64,000 nt of DNA from Micromonospora sp. NBC_01813 (GTDB lineage Bacteria > Actinomycetota > Actinomycetes > Mycobacteriales > Micromonosporaceae): contig NZ_CP109067.1 in the NCBI RefSeq assembly GCF_035917335.1, positions 7,315,001 through 7,379,000 on the forward strand, in the 5' to 3' direction. The first letter of the stretch is position 1. The number at the start of each line of letters is the position of its first letter. This document shows, piece by piece, positions 24,190 to 32,968 of this stretch. The notes beneath the pieces are model-generated. The model was given only the letters and a program-made list of their open reading frames with translations, was not told where the DNA came from and did not search any database. The position numbers and the translations under genes are program-made.

Positions 24190-25748
24190 GTGACCCTCCC
24201 GGTGCTGTGTTGGTCGTCGACGGGTCGGTGTTCGCCGAACAGCGTCGTCAGTTGTCGTTTGAGGACCTTGCCGGCCTCGTTGCGGGGCAACGCCTCGGTG
24301 AGGACCAGCCGGGCCGGCAGTTGGTAGTCGGCGAGCCGGTTGGTGAGGAACGCGCGTACCGAGGCGAGGTCGAGGTCGGTGCCGGTGCGGCCGGGTCGGG
24401 GCACCAGCACGGCGGCGACCGCCGCACCGAGGACCGGGTGCGGTACGGCCAGCACGGCGGCCTCGGCGACGGCCGGATGCTCGTGCAGGGCCGCCTCCAC
24501 CTCCAAGGTGGAGATCTTGAACGCGCCAGACTTGATCATGTCCTGGTGCCGGTCGGCGAGGTAGAGGTAACCGTCGGCGTCGAGCCGACCGAGGTCGCCC
24601 ATCCGGACCCAACCGTCCCGGAAGGTGGCCCGGTTGGCACCCTCGTCGCGGTAGTAGGCGCGTGGGTGCGCGCACCGCAGCCACACCTCCCCGACGGACC
24701 CCGCCGGCAGCGGCCTGCCCTGCTCGTCGGCGATCCGCAGCTGCCCGTCGACGGCGCGGCCGACCGAGGCCCGGCGCCCCGGGTCGTAGACCATCACCGT
24801 CTGCGCGGGGGCGGCCTCGGTCGACGAGTAGTAGTTGACGATCGTCGCGGCCGGAAACGTCGCTGCGAGCCGGGCGGCCACCGCCGGTGGCAGCGCCGCC
24901 GCGGTGGACCCGATCAGCACCACCCCCGAGGTGTCCCGCCCGCGTAGTGCGCCCGAGTCGAGCAGCTCGATCGCCATCGACGGCACCAGGAAGATGGTCC
25001 CGGTGCCGGGTGTGGCGACCAATCGCGCGAACCGGGCGGGGGTGAACCGGGCCAGGGTCGACGCGGTCGCCTTCGCGGTCAACGCGTTGAACAGCATCGT
25101 CTGCCCGGCGTTGGTGCCGATCGGGAAGGCGTGCAGGAACCGTTGCGAGTGGGCCAGCGCCAGCCGGCGTGCCTGGTTCGGCGCCCCGGCGACAAGATTG
25201 GCATGGCTGGCACCGACGCCCTTGGGCCGCCCGGTGGTGCCCGAGGTGTAGAGGATCTGCGCCAGGTCGTCCGGCCGCACGTCAGGTGCCGACCCGCCAC
25301 CACCGGCCTCGCCACCGCTACTGGCCCCGGCGGCGACCAGGTCGGCGACGGGCCGGACGGCCACCCCGGGCGGCGTCGGCGGGGCGGCCCCGGTGGCACC
25401 GCCGCCGGCCAACGGACCGTGGATCACCAACCGGGCGTCGCAGTGCCGCAGCGCGTACGCCAGCTGGGCCGGCGCGAGCCGGTCGGACAGTGGCACCGCC
25501 ACCGCCCCGGCGAGCAGCACCCCGCAGTACGCGACCGCGTACCCGGTCCAGTCGCGGGCCCCGAAGACCAGGCCGACCCGGTCCCCGGCGGTGACGCCGT
25601 CGGCGTGCAACGTGGCGGCGACCGCGCGGGCACCGGCCTGCCATCCGGCGAACGTGAGCTGGTCGACGCCGTGCACCTCGATCGCCACCCGGTCGGGGTG
25701 CAGCGTGCAGCGCCAGTCGAGCAACTCCGGCACGGTCTGGGCACTCAC
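24186..25748 (-). CDS. Stand-alone adenylate-forming ligase (acyl/aryl-AMP ligase)
   Basis: This 520-residue class I adenylate-forming enzyme has ILYTSGTTGRPKG, NYYSSTEA, GWVRMGDLG, GAFKISTLEVE and the catalytic Lys in NEAGKVLKR. It lacks the Asp that anchors amino groups in NRPS A domains and resembles acyl-CoA or fatty/aryl acid-AMP ligases more than amino acid activators. It probably activates the starter carboxylic acid and transfers it to the free carrier protein or CoA. It overlaps both NRPS genes by 4 bp, so all three proteins should be made in a fixed ratio. Confidence 0.88.
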   Translation of the reverse strand: MSAQTVPELLDWRCTLHPDRVAIEVHGVDQLTFAGWQAGARAVAATLHADGVTAGDRVGLVFGARDWTGYAVAYCGVLLAGAVAVPLSDRLAPAQLAYALRHCDARLVIHGPLAGGGATGAAPPTPPGVAVRPVADLVAAGASSGGEAGGGGSAPDVRPDDLAQILYTSGTTGRPKGVGASHANLVAGAPNQARRLALAHSQRFLHAFPIGTNAGQTMLFNALTAKATASTLARFTPARFARLVATPGTGTIFLVPSMAIELLDSGALRGRDTSGVVLIGSTAAALPPAVAARLAATFPAATIVNYYSSTEAAPAQTVMVYDPGRRASVGRAVDGQLRIADEQGRPLPAGSVGEVWLRCAHPRAYYRDEGANRATFRDGWVRMGDLGRLDADGYLYLADRHQDMIKSGAFKISTLEVEAALHEHPAVAEAAVLAVPHPVLGAAVAAVLVPRPGRTGTDLDLASVRAFLTNRLADYQLPARLVLTEALPRNEAGKVLKRQLTTLFGEHRPVDDQHSTGRVT

Positions 25749-28700
25749 CGGGCGCTCCGGGCCAGTTGCCGCTGCTGCCGCGCCAACCGCGCCTGCCGCG
25801 CTTCGAGCCCGACCAGGTCGTCCGGTGGGGCGTCCGGCACCTCGTCGTCGAACCGCGACAACACCCGGGTTCGCAGCGAGACGACCGCGGTCAGCGCGAT
25901 ACACAGTCCGAAGGTGATGTAGAGCAGCGCGATGCCGCGACCGGGCCCTACCCCGATCACCACGCCGACCGAGGAGGCCAGCGCGCCGCCCGGCATCAGC
26001 AACGGCTCCATCGCACTGGTGGCCAGCGGCGCGATCACCCCCCAACCCAGCGGCATGGTCGACCAGGCCACCATCTGGTTCAGGGCGAACACCCGACCGT
26101 GGAACCGGGGCGGCACCTTGATCTGGACGATGGTGTTGTAGACCCCGTTGACCAGGCCCAACGCGCAGTACATGCCGAACACGCCGGCTCCGATGACCAG
26201 CAGGTTCGGCCGCAGCCCGGTCAGCACGCAGGCCACCGCGATGCCCAGCGTCCCGACCAGCACCACCCGCATCCGGTAGCGGCGTGGGCCACCCCAGACC
26301 AGCATCACCAGGCCGCCGACGGCCGCCCCGACCCCGCCGATCAGCGCGATCCGGGCGACCTGCGCCAACTCGGCGAAGCCGAGGACCAGCGGGGAGACCA
26401 GGAACAGCACCGGGAACAGGAACAGGTTGAGCGCGGCGAAGAAGGTGAGCATGCCGCGGAACTCGCGACGGCTCAGCGAGTAGCGCAACCCGCCGACGAT
26501 CTCCTGCCAGAGGCTCTCCCGTCGCTGCAACGCGAGCGTGCGGGGGAAGCGGATGACGATCAGCACCACGACGGCGAACACGTAGGCCACCACGTCGATG
26601 ACCATGATGCCGGGCAGTCCGACCGCCTCCAGCAACGCCACCGCCAGCAACGGGACCATGAACTGGGTCAGTCCGACGGCGGTCTGGGTCAGCCCGTTGG
26701 CGTGCCCGAGGAAGCGTTTGGGCACCAGCTGCGGCACCGCCGACACGAAGGCCAGCCGCTGGAAGGCCAGCACCACCGACAGCCAGCCGACGAGCAGGTA
26801 GAAGTGCCAGATCTCGGCCCGGTCGGTGAGCAGCAGCCCGGCCAGCACCGCCTTGGCGCCCCCGGCGGCGACGCTCGCCGCCAGCAGGACCCGCCGCCGG
26901 CTGGTCCGGTCGATCACCGCCCCGGCCAGCGGTGCGATCAACAGCCCGGGGAGCAGGCTGACGATCGAGAAGAGCGCGAACCTGGCCAGCGAACCGGTCT
27001 CCAGATAGATCCACAGCGGTACGGCGAAGTTGGTCAACGCGGTGCCGGTGGTGGTGATGATCTGCCCGACCGCGATCAGCCCGAACCGGCCCAGGCTCGG
27101 CTGTGGTGCCGCCGACGTCCGAGCCGCCGACCCGGCACCGGGCGGACCGGGTCCGTCGTGGGTGCCGACCGGCGGGCCGGGTCCGTCGCCGCCCGCGCCC
27201 GGACTGCGGTCGGAGACGGCCTGCAGTCGCCACGCCGAGTCGTCGACCGGGTCGGAACCGGCGCCGGCCATGGTGTCGTCGGCCGGTGGCGGCGGCGCGG
27301 CGAGCCGCAGGTGGGTGCCGGTGACGATCTCCGCCAGCTCGTCGGCCCGGTACTTCAGGAAGTAGTGGCCCGCCTCGTCGACCACCGCCAACGCGGTGCG
27401 GTCGGACAGGAAGTGCCACTCCTGGAAGCGTTCCTCATGGAAGTCGGTGCCCCGGTCCCGTTCGCCGACCACCGAGATCACCGGTGCCCGAAGCTTGGTG
27501 ACCTGGTCACGCAGCAGCGCGGTGAAGTAGTCCTCGGAGACCCGGGCGTCGTGGCGCATCGCCCGGATCAGGAAGGCAACCTCGTCCGGGTCGAGCGAGC
27601 CGATCGAGGTGCCCTGCGCCTGCAGCCAGGTGCGGTAGATCCGGTCCGAGCGGATCCGCTCCACCAATCGCAGCCGCAGCAGCGGGCCGAAGATCCCGCC
27701 GGTCGGCCGACCGAACGGAAAGACCGCCCCGAGGTACACCGCGTCCAGTTCCCGGCCGGCGGCCTCCAACCGGCGGGCCACCTCGACGGCGAGCGCGCCG
27801 CCTGGACCGCAGTGCCCGTACAGGATCAGTGGTCCCTCGACGCGGGCCAGGATCTCGGCGACCACGCCCCCGGCGACCTCCTCGATGGGCGCGGGCTCGT
27901 CGGCCAGGCCGATGTCGTGTCCGGGCACCGCCACCGACAGCAGCCGGTAGCCGGCTGGCAGCGCGTCGGCGAGCGGCTGGTACACCACCGCGCTGCCGCC
28001 CCCGTACGGGACGCAGACCAGGGTGGCGACCGCCGGGCCGGCCGGCGCCGGGGCGGTCAGTTCGTGCAGCAGCGCGCCTCGGTCGGCGGCGCCGTCGGTG
28101 AGCAGGTCGGCGAGTTCGCGTACGGTCCGGTGCCGGAACAGGTCCATCACGCTGACCGTCGGTGGCCCGCCGTCACCGGTGTGCACGCCCGGTAGCTCCC
28201 GGCGCAACCGGGCGACCACCTGGGTGGCCAGCAGCGAATGCCCGCCCAGGTCGAAGAAGTCGTCGGTGGCCCCCACCCGGGGCACCTTCAGGACGGCCCG
28301 CCAGATGTCGGCGATCAGCGTCTGCACCGGCCCGGTCGGCTCGACGTACGCGCCGGTGGGTTGCTCGTCGACCGGGTCCGGCAGCGCCGCGCGGTCGATC
28401 TTGCCGTGGTCCTGCAGCGGCAGCCGGTCCAGCCAGCGGTACCGACCGGGGATCATGTGTTCCGGCAGCCGGTCGGCGAGCGCCCGGCGCAGCTCGGCCG
28501 GTGCCAGCTCCGACGCCGGGGCGGATGGTTCCAGGTAGCCGACCAGCCGGTCGCCGCGCAGCACGACGGCGGCCTGCCGCACCCCGGGCAGCTCCCGCAG
28601 GGCCGCCTCGATCTCGCCCAGCTCCACCCGGTAGCCACGGATCTTGACCTGGTGGTCGGTGCGGCCGAGGAAGACCAGCTGCCCGTCGGCCCGCCAGCGG

Positions 28701-31375
28701 CCGAGGTCCCCGGTGCGGTAGAGCCGGGCGCCGGGCGGCCCGAACGGATCCGGCACGAACCGCTGCCCGGTCAACTCGGGCCGGCGCAGGTAGCCCCGGG
28801 CCAGCCGGTCACCGCCGAGGTACACCTCGCCGGGCACCCCGACCGGCACCGGGCACATCCGGGCGTCGAGCACGTACACCCGCGCGTACGGCAACGGGCG
28901 GCCGATCGGCACGCTGCCCGGCCCGTGTTCGTCGGCCGAGACCCGGTACGTGGTGACCCCGACGGTCGCCTCGGTCGGTCCATAGTGGTTGAAAACCGGT
29001 ACGCCGTGGCCGGCCAGCTCGGCGGCCCAGTCCAGATCGGCCGCCTCGCCGCCGAGGATCAGCGCCCGGCGGGGCAGTAGCCGTGCGGTGTCGACCTCGG
29101 CGGCCAGTGCCCGAAGGTGCGACGGCGTCATCTTCAGGTAGTCGATCCGGCCGGCACGCAGCGCGTCGGCGAGCTCCTCGCCGGTGCACCGCCTCGGCAC
29201 CAGGTGTACGCAGCCCCCGGTGGCCAACGCGAGGTAGAAGACCGTGACACTGAAGTCGAACGACAGCGACTGCAGCAGCGCGTACCGGCTGGTCGGCACG
29301 ATGTCGAACCGGTCGGCGACCCCGTCGAGGTAGTTCAGCACCTGGCGGTGCGCGACCGCGACGCCCTTGGGGACACCCGTCGAACCCGAGGTGTAGATGA
29401 CGTACGCCAGGTCGTCGCCGCTCGCGCCGTCGGCCGGCGGATGCGTCGGCCGCCCGGCCACCACCGAGGCGATCCGGTCCAGGCAGGTCGCGTCGGCCAG
29501 CGGATTCGCCGGGCCGTCGCCGCCATCCCCGAGCCCGGCGCGGGTCGCGGTGTCGGTCAGCACCACCGTCGGGGCGGCGTCGGCGAGCATCAGCGCCAGC
29601 CGGGCCGGCGGCTGTTCCGGGTCGAGCGGCAGGTAGGCACCACCGGCCCGCAACACCCCGAGCAGCGCCACCGCCAACTCCACCGACTGCTCCAGGCAGA
29701 CCCCGACCAGCTGGCCGGGTCCGACGCCCTGCTGCCGCAGCTGGTGGGCCAGCTGGTTGGCGCGGCGGTCCAGGTCGGCGTAGTCGATGCGGGCGTCGCC
29801 GCAGACCACGGCCGGTGACCGTGGCGTCGCGGCGGCGTGCCGGGTGATCAGGTCACCGAGGGTGGCCACCCCGGCGGTGGCCAGCCGGGGCCGGTCGGCC
29901 GCCGGGACCGGCCCGGTGCCGAAGTCGAGCAGCTGTCGCCGCTGCCCGTCGTCGAGCAGCGGCAGGTCGACGACCGGCCGGTCGGGTTCGGCGACCGCGG
30001 CGCGTAGCAGCGCCTGGAAACGGTCGGCGAGCCGCGCCACGGTCGCCCGGTCGAACAGGTCGGTGTTGTAGACCAGCATCGCCCGCAGCCCGTCGTCGGC
30101 CTCGCTGACGTACAGCGACAGGTCGAACCGGGCGGCGGCGGCGTCGCTGCCGAACGGCGCGGTGCCGATCCCGGCCGGCCAGTCGCTCACCGCCCGGGAG
30201 TAGTTCTGCAGCGTGAACAGCACCTGGAACACCGGGGCCCGGCCGACGTCGCGGGTGACGTTCAGCTCCTTGACCAGCCGTTCGAACGGGATCTCCTGAT
30301 GGCTCAACGCGCGCAGCACCCGGCTGCGGGTACGGCGTAGCAGCTCGCCGAAGCCCGGCTCACCGCCGCTGCCAGCGGTGCCGGTGCTGCCGCTCCCAGC
30401 GGTGTCGCTGCCGGCGGTGGCGGACAGGTCGGCCCGGATGGCCACCGTGTTGACGAACAGCCCGACCAGGCCCTCCACCTCCGGCACCACCCGGCCGGCG
30501 ACCGGGGAGCCGACGGCGAAGTCCCGCTGCCCGCTGTGCCGGAACAGCACCGCCTGCCAGCCGGCGAGCAGGGTCATGTAGAGGGTGCTGCGGTAGGTCC
30601 GGCCCAGCCGGCGCAGCCCGGCGGTGAGGTCGGCGTCGAAGGCGAAGCGGTGCACGTCCCCGGCGTACGACGCGACGGCCGGTCGGGGCCGGTCGGTCGC
30701 CAACTCCAGCGGTGGCACCCCGGCGAGCGCCTCGGACCAGTAGTCGAGCTCGCGGCGCGCGGCCGGGCCGTCGCTGCGTTCCCGCTGCCAGGCGGCGTAG
30801 TCGGTGTAGTCGATGGTGGGCGGCGCGGGGACCGGGCGGCCGTCGGTGAGCGCCCCGTACAGGCCGGCGACCTCGGCGAGCAGCAGGTTCAGCGACCAGC
30901 CGTCGCTGACGATGTGATGCATCCCGACATGCAGCACCTGGTCGGTGGGGCCCAGGCGGACCAGCAGCGCCCGCAGCAGCGGCGCGGTCGCCAGGTCGAA
31001 GGGCGTGCGCACGGCGGCGTCGACCACCTCGCGCGCAGCCGCCTCGTCGACGGCGTCGACCATCGTGAACGGCACGCTCACCTGCCGCGCGACCTCGACC
31101 TGGGGCGCGCCGTCACGACTCTCGGTGAACCGCATCCGCAGGCTGTCGTGCCGGGCGGCGGCGGTGTCCAGCGCCGCGCGCAGCAGGTCGGCGTCGACCG
31201 GCCCGCGCAGCCGTACGGTGCTGTGCACGACGTACGCGGCGGTGCCCGGGGTCAGCTGCTCGGTGAACCAGATGCGCTCCTGACCGAACGATAATTCCGG
31301 ACTTTGCCCTTTTCGGTGCTGAATCCCATGTGATTGAATCGGGACGTCCTGCGCTGGTAAGTCGAGATTCGTCAC
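25745..31375 (-). CDS. NRPS C-A-T-TE fused to an MFS transporter
   Basis: This 1876-residue fusion has a condensation domain (25-450, HHIVSDGWS), an A domain (505-1000, IYTSGSTGVPKG), a carrier Ser1047 in DLGGHSLLATQ, a thioesterase (about 1117-1370) and an MFS transporter of about 12 helices (1428-1850). The A-domain code read by eye is DFTKIGHVGK, very close to aspartate codes (DLTKVGHIGK). The TE nucleophile motif is GHCGPG, so Cys1189 (codon 27809-27811) replaces the usual Ser. A Thr/Gly/Ser repeat lies in the C domain near residue 340. GTG 31375 has GAAGG upstream; ATG 31408 and a start at 31492 are alternatives. It should release and export the product. NRPS/MFS fusions are known from other actinomycetes. 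Confidence 0.9.
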   Translation of the reverse strand: MTNLDLPAQDVPIQSHGIQHRKGQSPELSFGQERIWFTEQLTPGTAAYVVHSTVRLRGPVDADLLRAALDTAAARHDSLRMRFTESRDGAPQVEVARQVSVPFTMVDAVDEAAAREVVDAAVRTPFDLATAPLLRALLVRLGPTDQVLHVGMHHIVSDGWSLNLLLAEVAGLYGALTDGRPVPAPPTIDYTDYAAWQRERSDGPAARRELDYWSEALAGVPPLELATDRPRPAVASYAGDVHRFAFDADLTAGLRRLGRTYRSTLYMTLLAGWQAVLFRHSGQRDFAVGSPVAGRVVPEVEGLVGLFVNTVAIRADLSATAGSDTAGSGSTGTAGSGGEPGFGELLRRTRSRVLRALSHQEIPFERLVKELNVTRDVGRAPVFQVLFTLQNYSRAVSDWPAGIGTAPFGSDAAAARFDLSLYVSEADDGLRAMLVYNTDLFDRATVARLADRFQALLRAAVAEPDRPVVDLPLLDDGQRRQLLDFGTGPVPAADRPRLATAGVATLGDLITRHAAATPRSPAVVCGDARIDYADLDRRANQLAHQLRQQGVGPGQLVGVCLEQSVELAVALLGVLRAGGAYLPLDPEQPPARLALMLADAAPTVVLTDTATRAGLGDGGDGPANPLADATCLDRIASVVAGRPTHPPADGASGDDLAYVIYTSGSTGVPKGVAVAHRQVLNYLDGVADRFDIVPTSRYALLQSLSFDFSVTVFYLALATGGCVHLVPRRCTGEELADALRAGRIDYLKMTPSHLRALAAEVDTARLLPRRALILGGEAADLDWAAELAGHGVPVFNHYGPTEATVGVTTYRVSADEHGPGSVPIGRPLPYARVYVLDARMCPVPVGVPGEVYLGGDRLARGYLRRPELTGQRFVPDPFGPPGARLYRTGDLGRWRADGQLVFLGRTDHQVKIRGYRVELGEIEAALRELPGVRQAAVVLRGDRLVGYLEPSAPASELAPAELRRALADRLPEHMIPGRYRWLDRLPLQDHGKIDRAALPDPVDEQPTGAYVEPTGPVQTLIADIWRAVLKVPRVGATDDFFDLGGHSLLATQVVARLRRELPGVHTGDGGPPTVSVMDLFRHRTVRELADLLTDGAADRGALLHELTAPAPAGPAVATLVCVPYGGGSAVVYQPLADALPAGYRLLSVAVPGHDIGLADEPAPIEEVAGGVVAEILARVEGPLILYGHCGPGGALAVEVARRLEAAGRELDAVYLGAVFPFGRPTGGIFGPLLRLRLVERIRSDRIYRTWLQAQGTSIGSLDPDEVAFLIRAMRHDARVSEDYFTALLRDQVTKLRAPVISVVGERDRGTDFHEERFQEWHFLSDRTALAVVDEAGHYFLKYRADELAEIVTGTHLRLAAPPPPADDTMAGAGSDPVDDSAWRLQAVSDRSPGAGGDGPGPPVGTHDGPGPPGAGSAARTSAAPQPSLGRFGLIAVGQIITTTGTALTNFAVPLWIYLETGSLARFALFSIVSLLPGLLIAPLAGAVIDRTSRRRVLLAASVAAGGAKAVLAGLLLTDRAEIWHFYLLVGWLSVVLAFQRLAFVSAVPQLVPKRFLGHANGLTQTAVGLTQFMVPLLAVALLEAVGLPGIMVIDVVAYVFAVVVLIVIRFPRTLALQRRESLWQEIVGGLRYSLSRREFRGMLTFFAALNLFLFPVLFLVSPLVLGFAELAQVARIALIGGVGAAVGGLVMLVWGGPRRYRMRVVLVGTLGIAVACVLTGLRPNLLVIGAGVFGMYCALGLVNGVYNTIVQIKVPPRFHGRVFALNQMVAWSTMPLGWGVIAPLATSAMEPLLMPGGALASSVGVVIGVGPGRGIALLYITFGLCIALTAVVSLRTRVLSRFDDEVPDAPPDDLVGLEARQARLARQQRQLARSAR

Positions 31376-31432
31376 CCGGATTGCCTTCAATCTGTCTGCC
31401 TGAACCATCAGAGTGACTGTCGTGATCGACAC
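31376..31432. promoter_or_regulatory. Divergent promoter region of the NRPS cluster
   Basis: The two start codons lie only 57 bp apart and the surrounding 250 bp is clearly richer in A+T than the cluster. Both operons probably have promoters here, overlapping the annotated 5' ends. If the rightward gene starts at GTG 31458 or ATG 31509, the spacer is longer. No operator was recognised. Confidence 0.4.
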
Positions 31433-32968
31433 ATGGGAATCAACTTTTGGGGCATCGTGGTGCAGACGAACGATCGATTCGACGCAAGTCATGCCGTCGT
31501 ACTGTCAGGAATGCGATTCGCGGATGCCGTGGTGCCGGACGAGTGGGCCAACGAGGAGTTGGCGTACGCGGAGTTCGGTGGTGGCCGGACCGAGACGGGC
31601 CCGATGACCTGGGCTCAGCAGGTGATGTGGCGGGCAGCCATGTTGTCGAAGACCCAGCATCTGTTCCTCAACCTGCGTCGGGTGCTTCCGGTGCCGAGGC
31701 GCGCTCCCGGCGACCTGCCGAGCGTCACCCGCGCGATCGGGCAGCTGGTCGCCCGGCACGGCGGGCTGCGTACCCGGGTCTGCCTGGTCGCGGACGGCAC
31801 CTCGCAGCAGGAGACCGCCGCGTCCGGTTCGGTGCCGATCCTGGTGGTCGCCGGTGACGGCGACGGCACGCAGGCCGCCGCCGGCCTCACCCGCCGGCTC
31901 GGCGACGTGGCCTTCGACCACGGTCGGGAGTGGCCGGTGCGGTTCGCCGTGGTGCTGGTCGACGACCGGGTACGCCAGGTGGTGCTGATCTTCAGTCATT
32001 CCACGGCCGACGCGTACGCGGTCGACGTGATCCTGCGTGACCTGCGGGTGCTGCTGCTGCGCGGCGAACTGTCCACCCCGGCCGGGCTGCAGTCGGTGGA
32101 CGTCGCCCGTTGCCAGCACGGGCCGGACCAGGTGCGGTCGGGCCGCGCCGTGGCGTACTGGGCCCGGCAGTACGGTCGACTGGCCGGAACCGTGTTCGAC
32201 CAGGTGGCGCCGGAGCTCACGCCGCGACTGCACCGGGGCACCCTGGTCTCCCCGGCGATCGCCACCGCCGCCCGGATGATCGCCGCCCGGCACCGGGTCA
32301 GCCTCTCCACCGTCCTGCTGGCGGCCAGCACCGCGCTGAGCGCGGGCACAGCCGGGCGCCAGGTCTGTGGATTGTTCAACATGGCGCACAACCGCTTCCG
32401 CCCCGAGTACCGCAATGCGGTGGCGAACCTCGGCCAGATCGGATTCTGCGTGCTGGACATCGCCGATCGGCCGAGCTTCTTCGAGCTGCTACCACGAATC
32501 TACCGGGTCGCGCTAGACGGCTATTTGCACGCCTACTATGACGCGGCCGCGATGCGAAAGAATTTCGAGGACCTCGGGTACGACTACACCACGGCATTCC
32601 TGCCGTACTACTATTTCAACGACGTCCGACTGCCCGTCGGCAATGCGGTCGACGATGTGGAGCCGGTCGCCGAGGGCGTCCTGCGGGCCGCCGCCGAGCG
32701 CAGCGAATTCTCCTGGACCGACGGGCTCGACGTCGCCTCCTGGCACCAGCTGATCCACGTCGTGGACGCCCCGGACGCCGTCGGCGTCACGTTGAGCACC
32801 GACACCCGGTTCCGGCCGCCGGCCACGATCGAGCCGTACCTGCGGGACCTGGAGACACTGCTGATCGACGCCGCGTACCGGGACGTCCCCTGGCCCTGGC
32901 AGCCCCGTCGGTCGGCGGCGGCCGGCTTGTCGGCGAGCGCCGGCGGACCGGGCCGAGCCGGCAGGTGA
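31433..32968 (+). CDS. Stand-alone condensation-domain-like protein 1
   Basis: This 511-residue protein shows the condensation-domain fold: an N-terminal MTWAQQVMWRAAM, the active-site region IFSHSTADAYAVD, then NMAHNRFRPEYRNAVANL and NLGQIGFCVL, which match the C-domain DFGWG-side core only loosely. The canonical HHxxxDG is SHxxxDA: His189 (the general base position) and Asp193 remain, while the first His is Ser. It could be an acyltransferase, esterase-like tailoring enzyme or inactive scaffold. It overlaps the next paralogue (GTGA at 32965). The start is uncertain: ATG 31433, GTG 31458 or ATG 31509, none with a strong binding site. Confidence 0.72.
   Translation: MGINFWGIVVQTNDRFDASHAVVLSGMRFADAVVPDEWANEELAYAEFGGGRTETGPMTWAQQVMWRAAMLSKTQHLFLNLRRVLPVPRRAPGDLPSVTRAIGQLVARHGGLRTRVCLVADGTSQQETAASGSVPILVVAGDGDGTQAAAGLTRRLGDVAFDHGREWPVRFAVVLVDDRVRQVVLIFSHSTADAYAVDVILRDLRVLLLRGELSTPAGLQSVDVARCQHGPDQVRSGRAVAYWARQYGRLAGTVFDQVAPELTPRLHRGTLVSPAIATAARMIAARHRVSLSTVLLAASTALSAGTAGRQVCGLFNMAHNRFRPEYRNAVANLGQIGFCVLDIADRPSFFELLPRIYRVALDGYLHAYYDAAAMRKNFEDLGYDYTTAFLPYYYFNDVRLPVGNAVDDVEPVAEGVLRAAAERSEFSWTDGLDVASWHQLIHVVDAPDAVGVTLSTDTRFRPPATIEPYLRDLETLLIDAAYRDVPWPWQPRRSAAAGLSASAGGPGRAGR

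Noticed and set aside
22774-24327. 517-codon rightward frame over the NRPS C domain
   Set aside because: It is a shadow. The opposite strand encodes recognisable condensation and adenylation motifs across the same bases.
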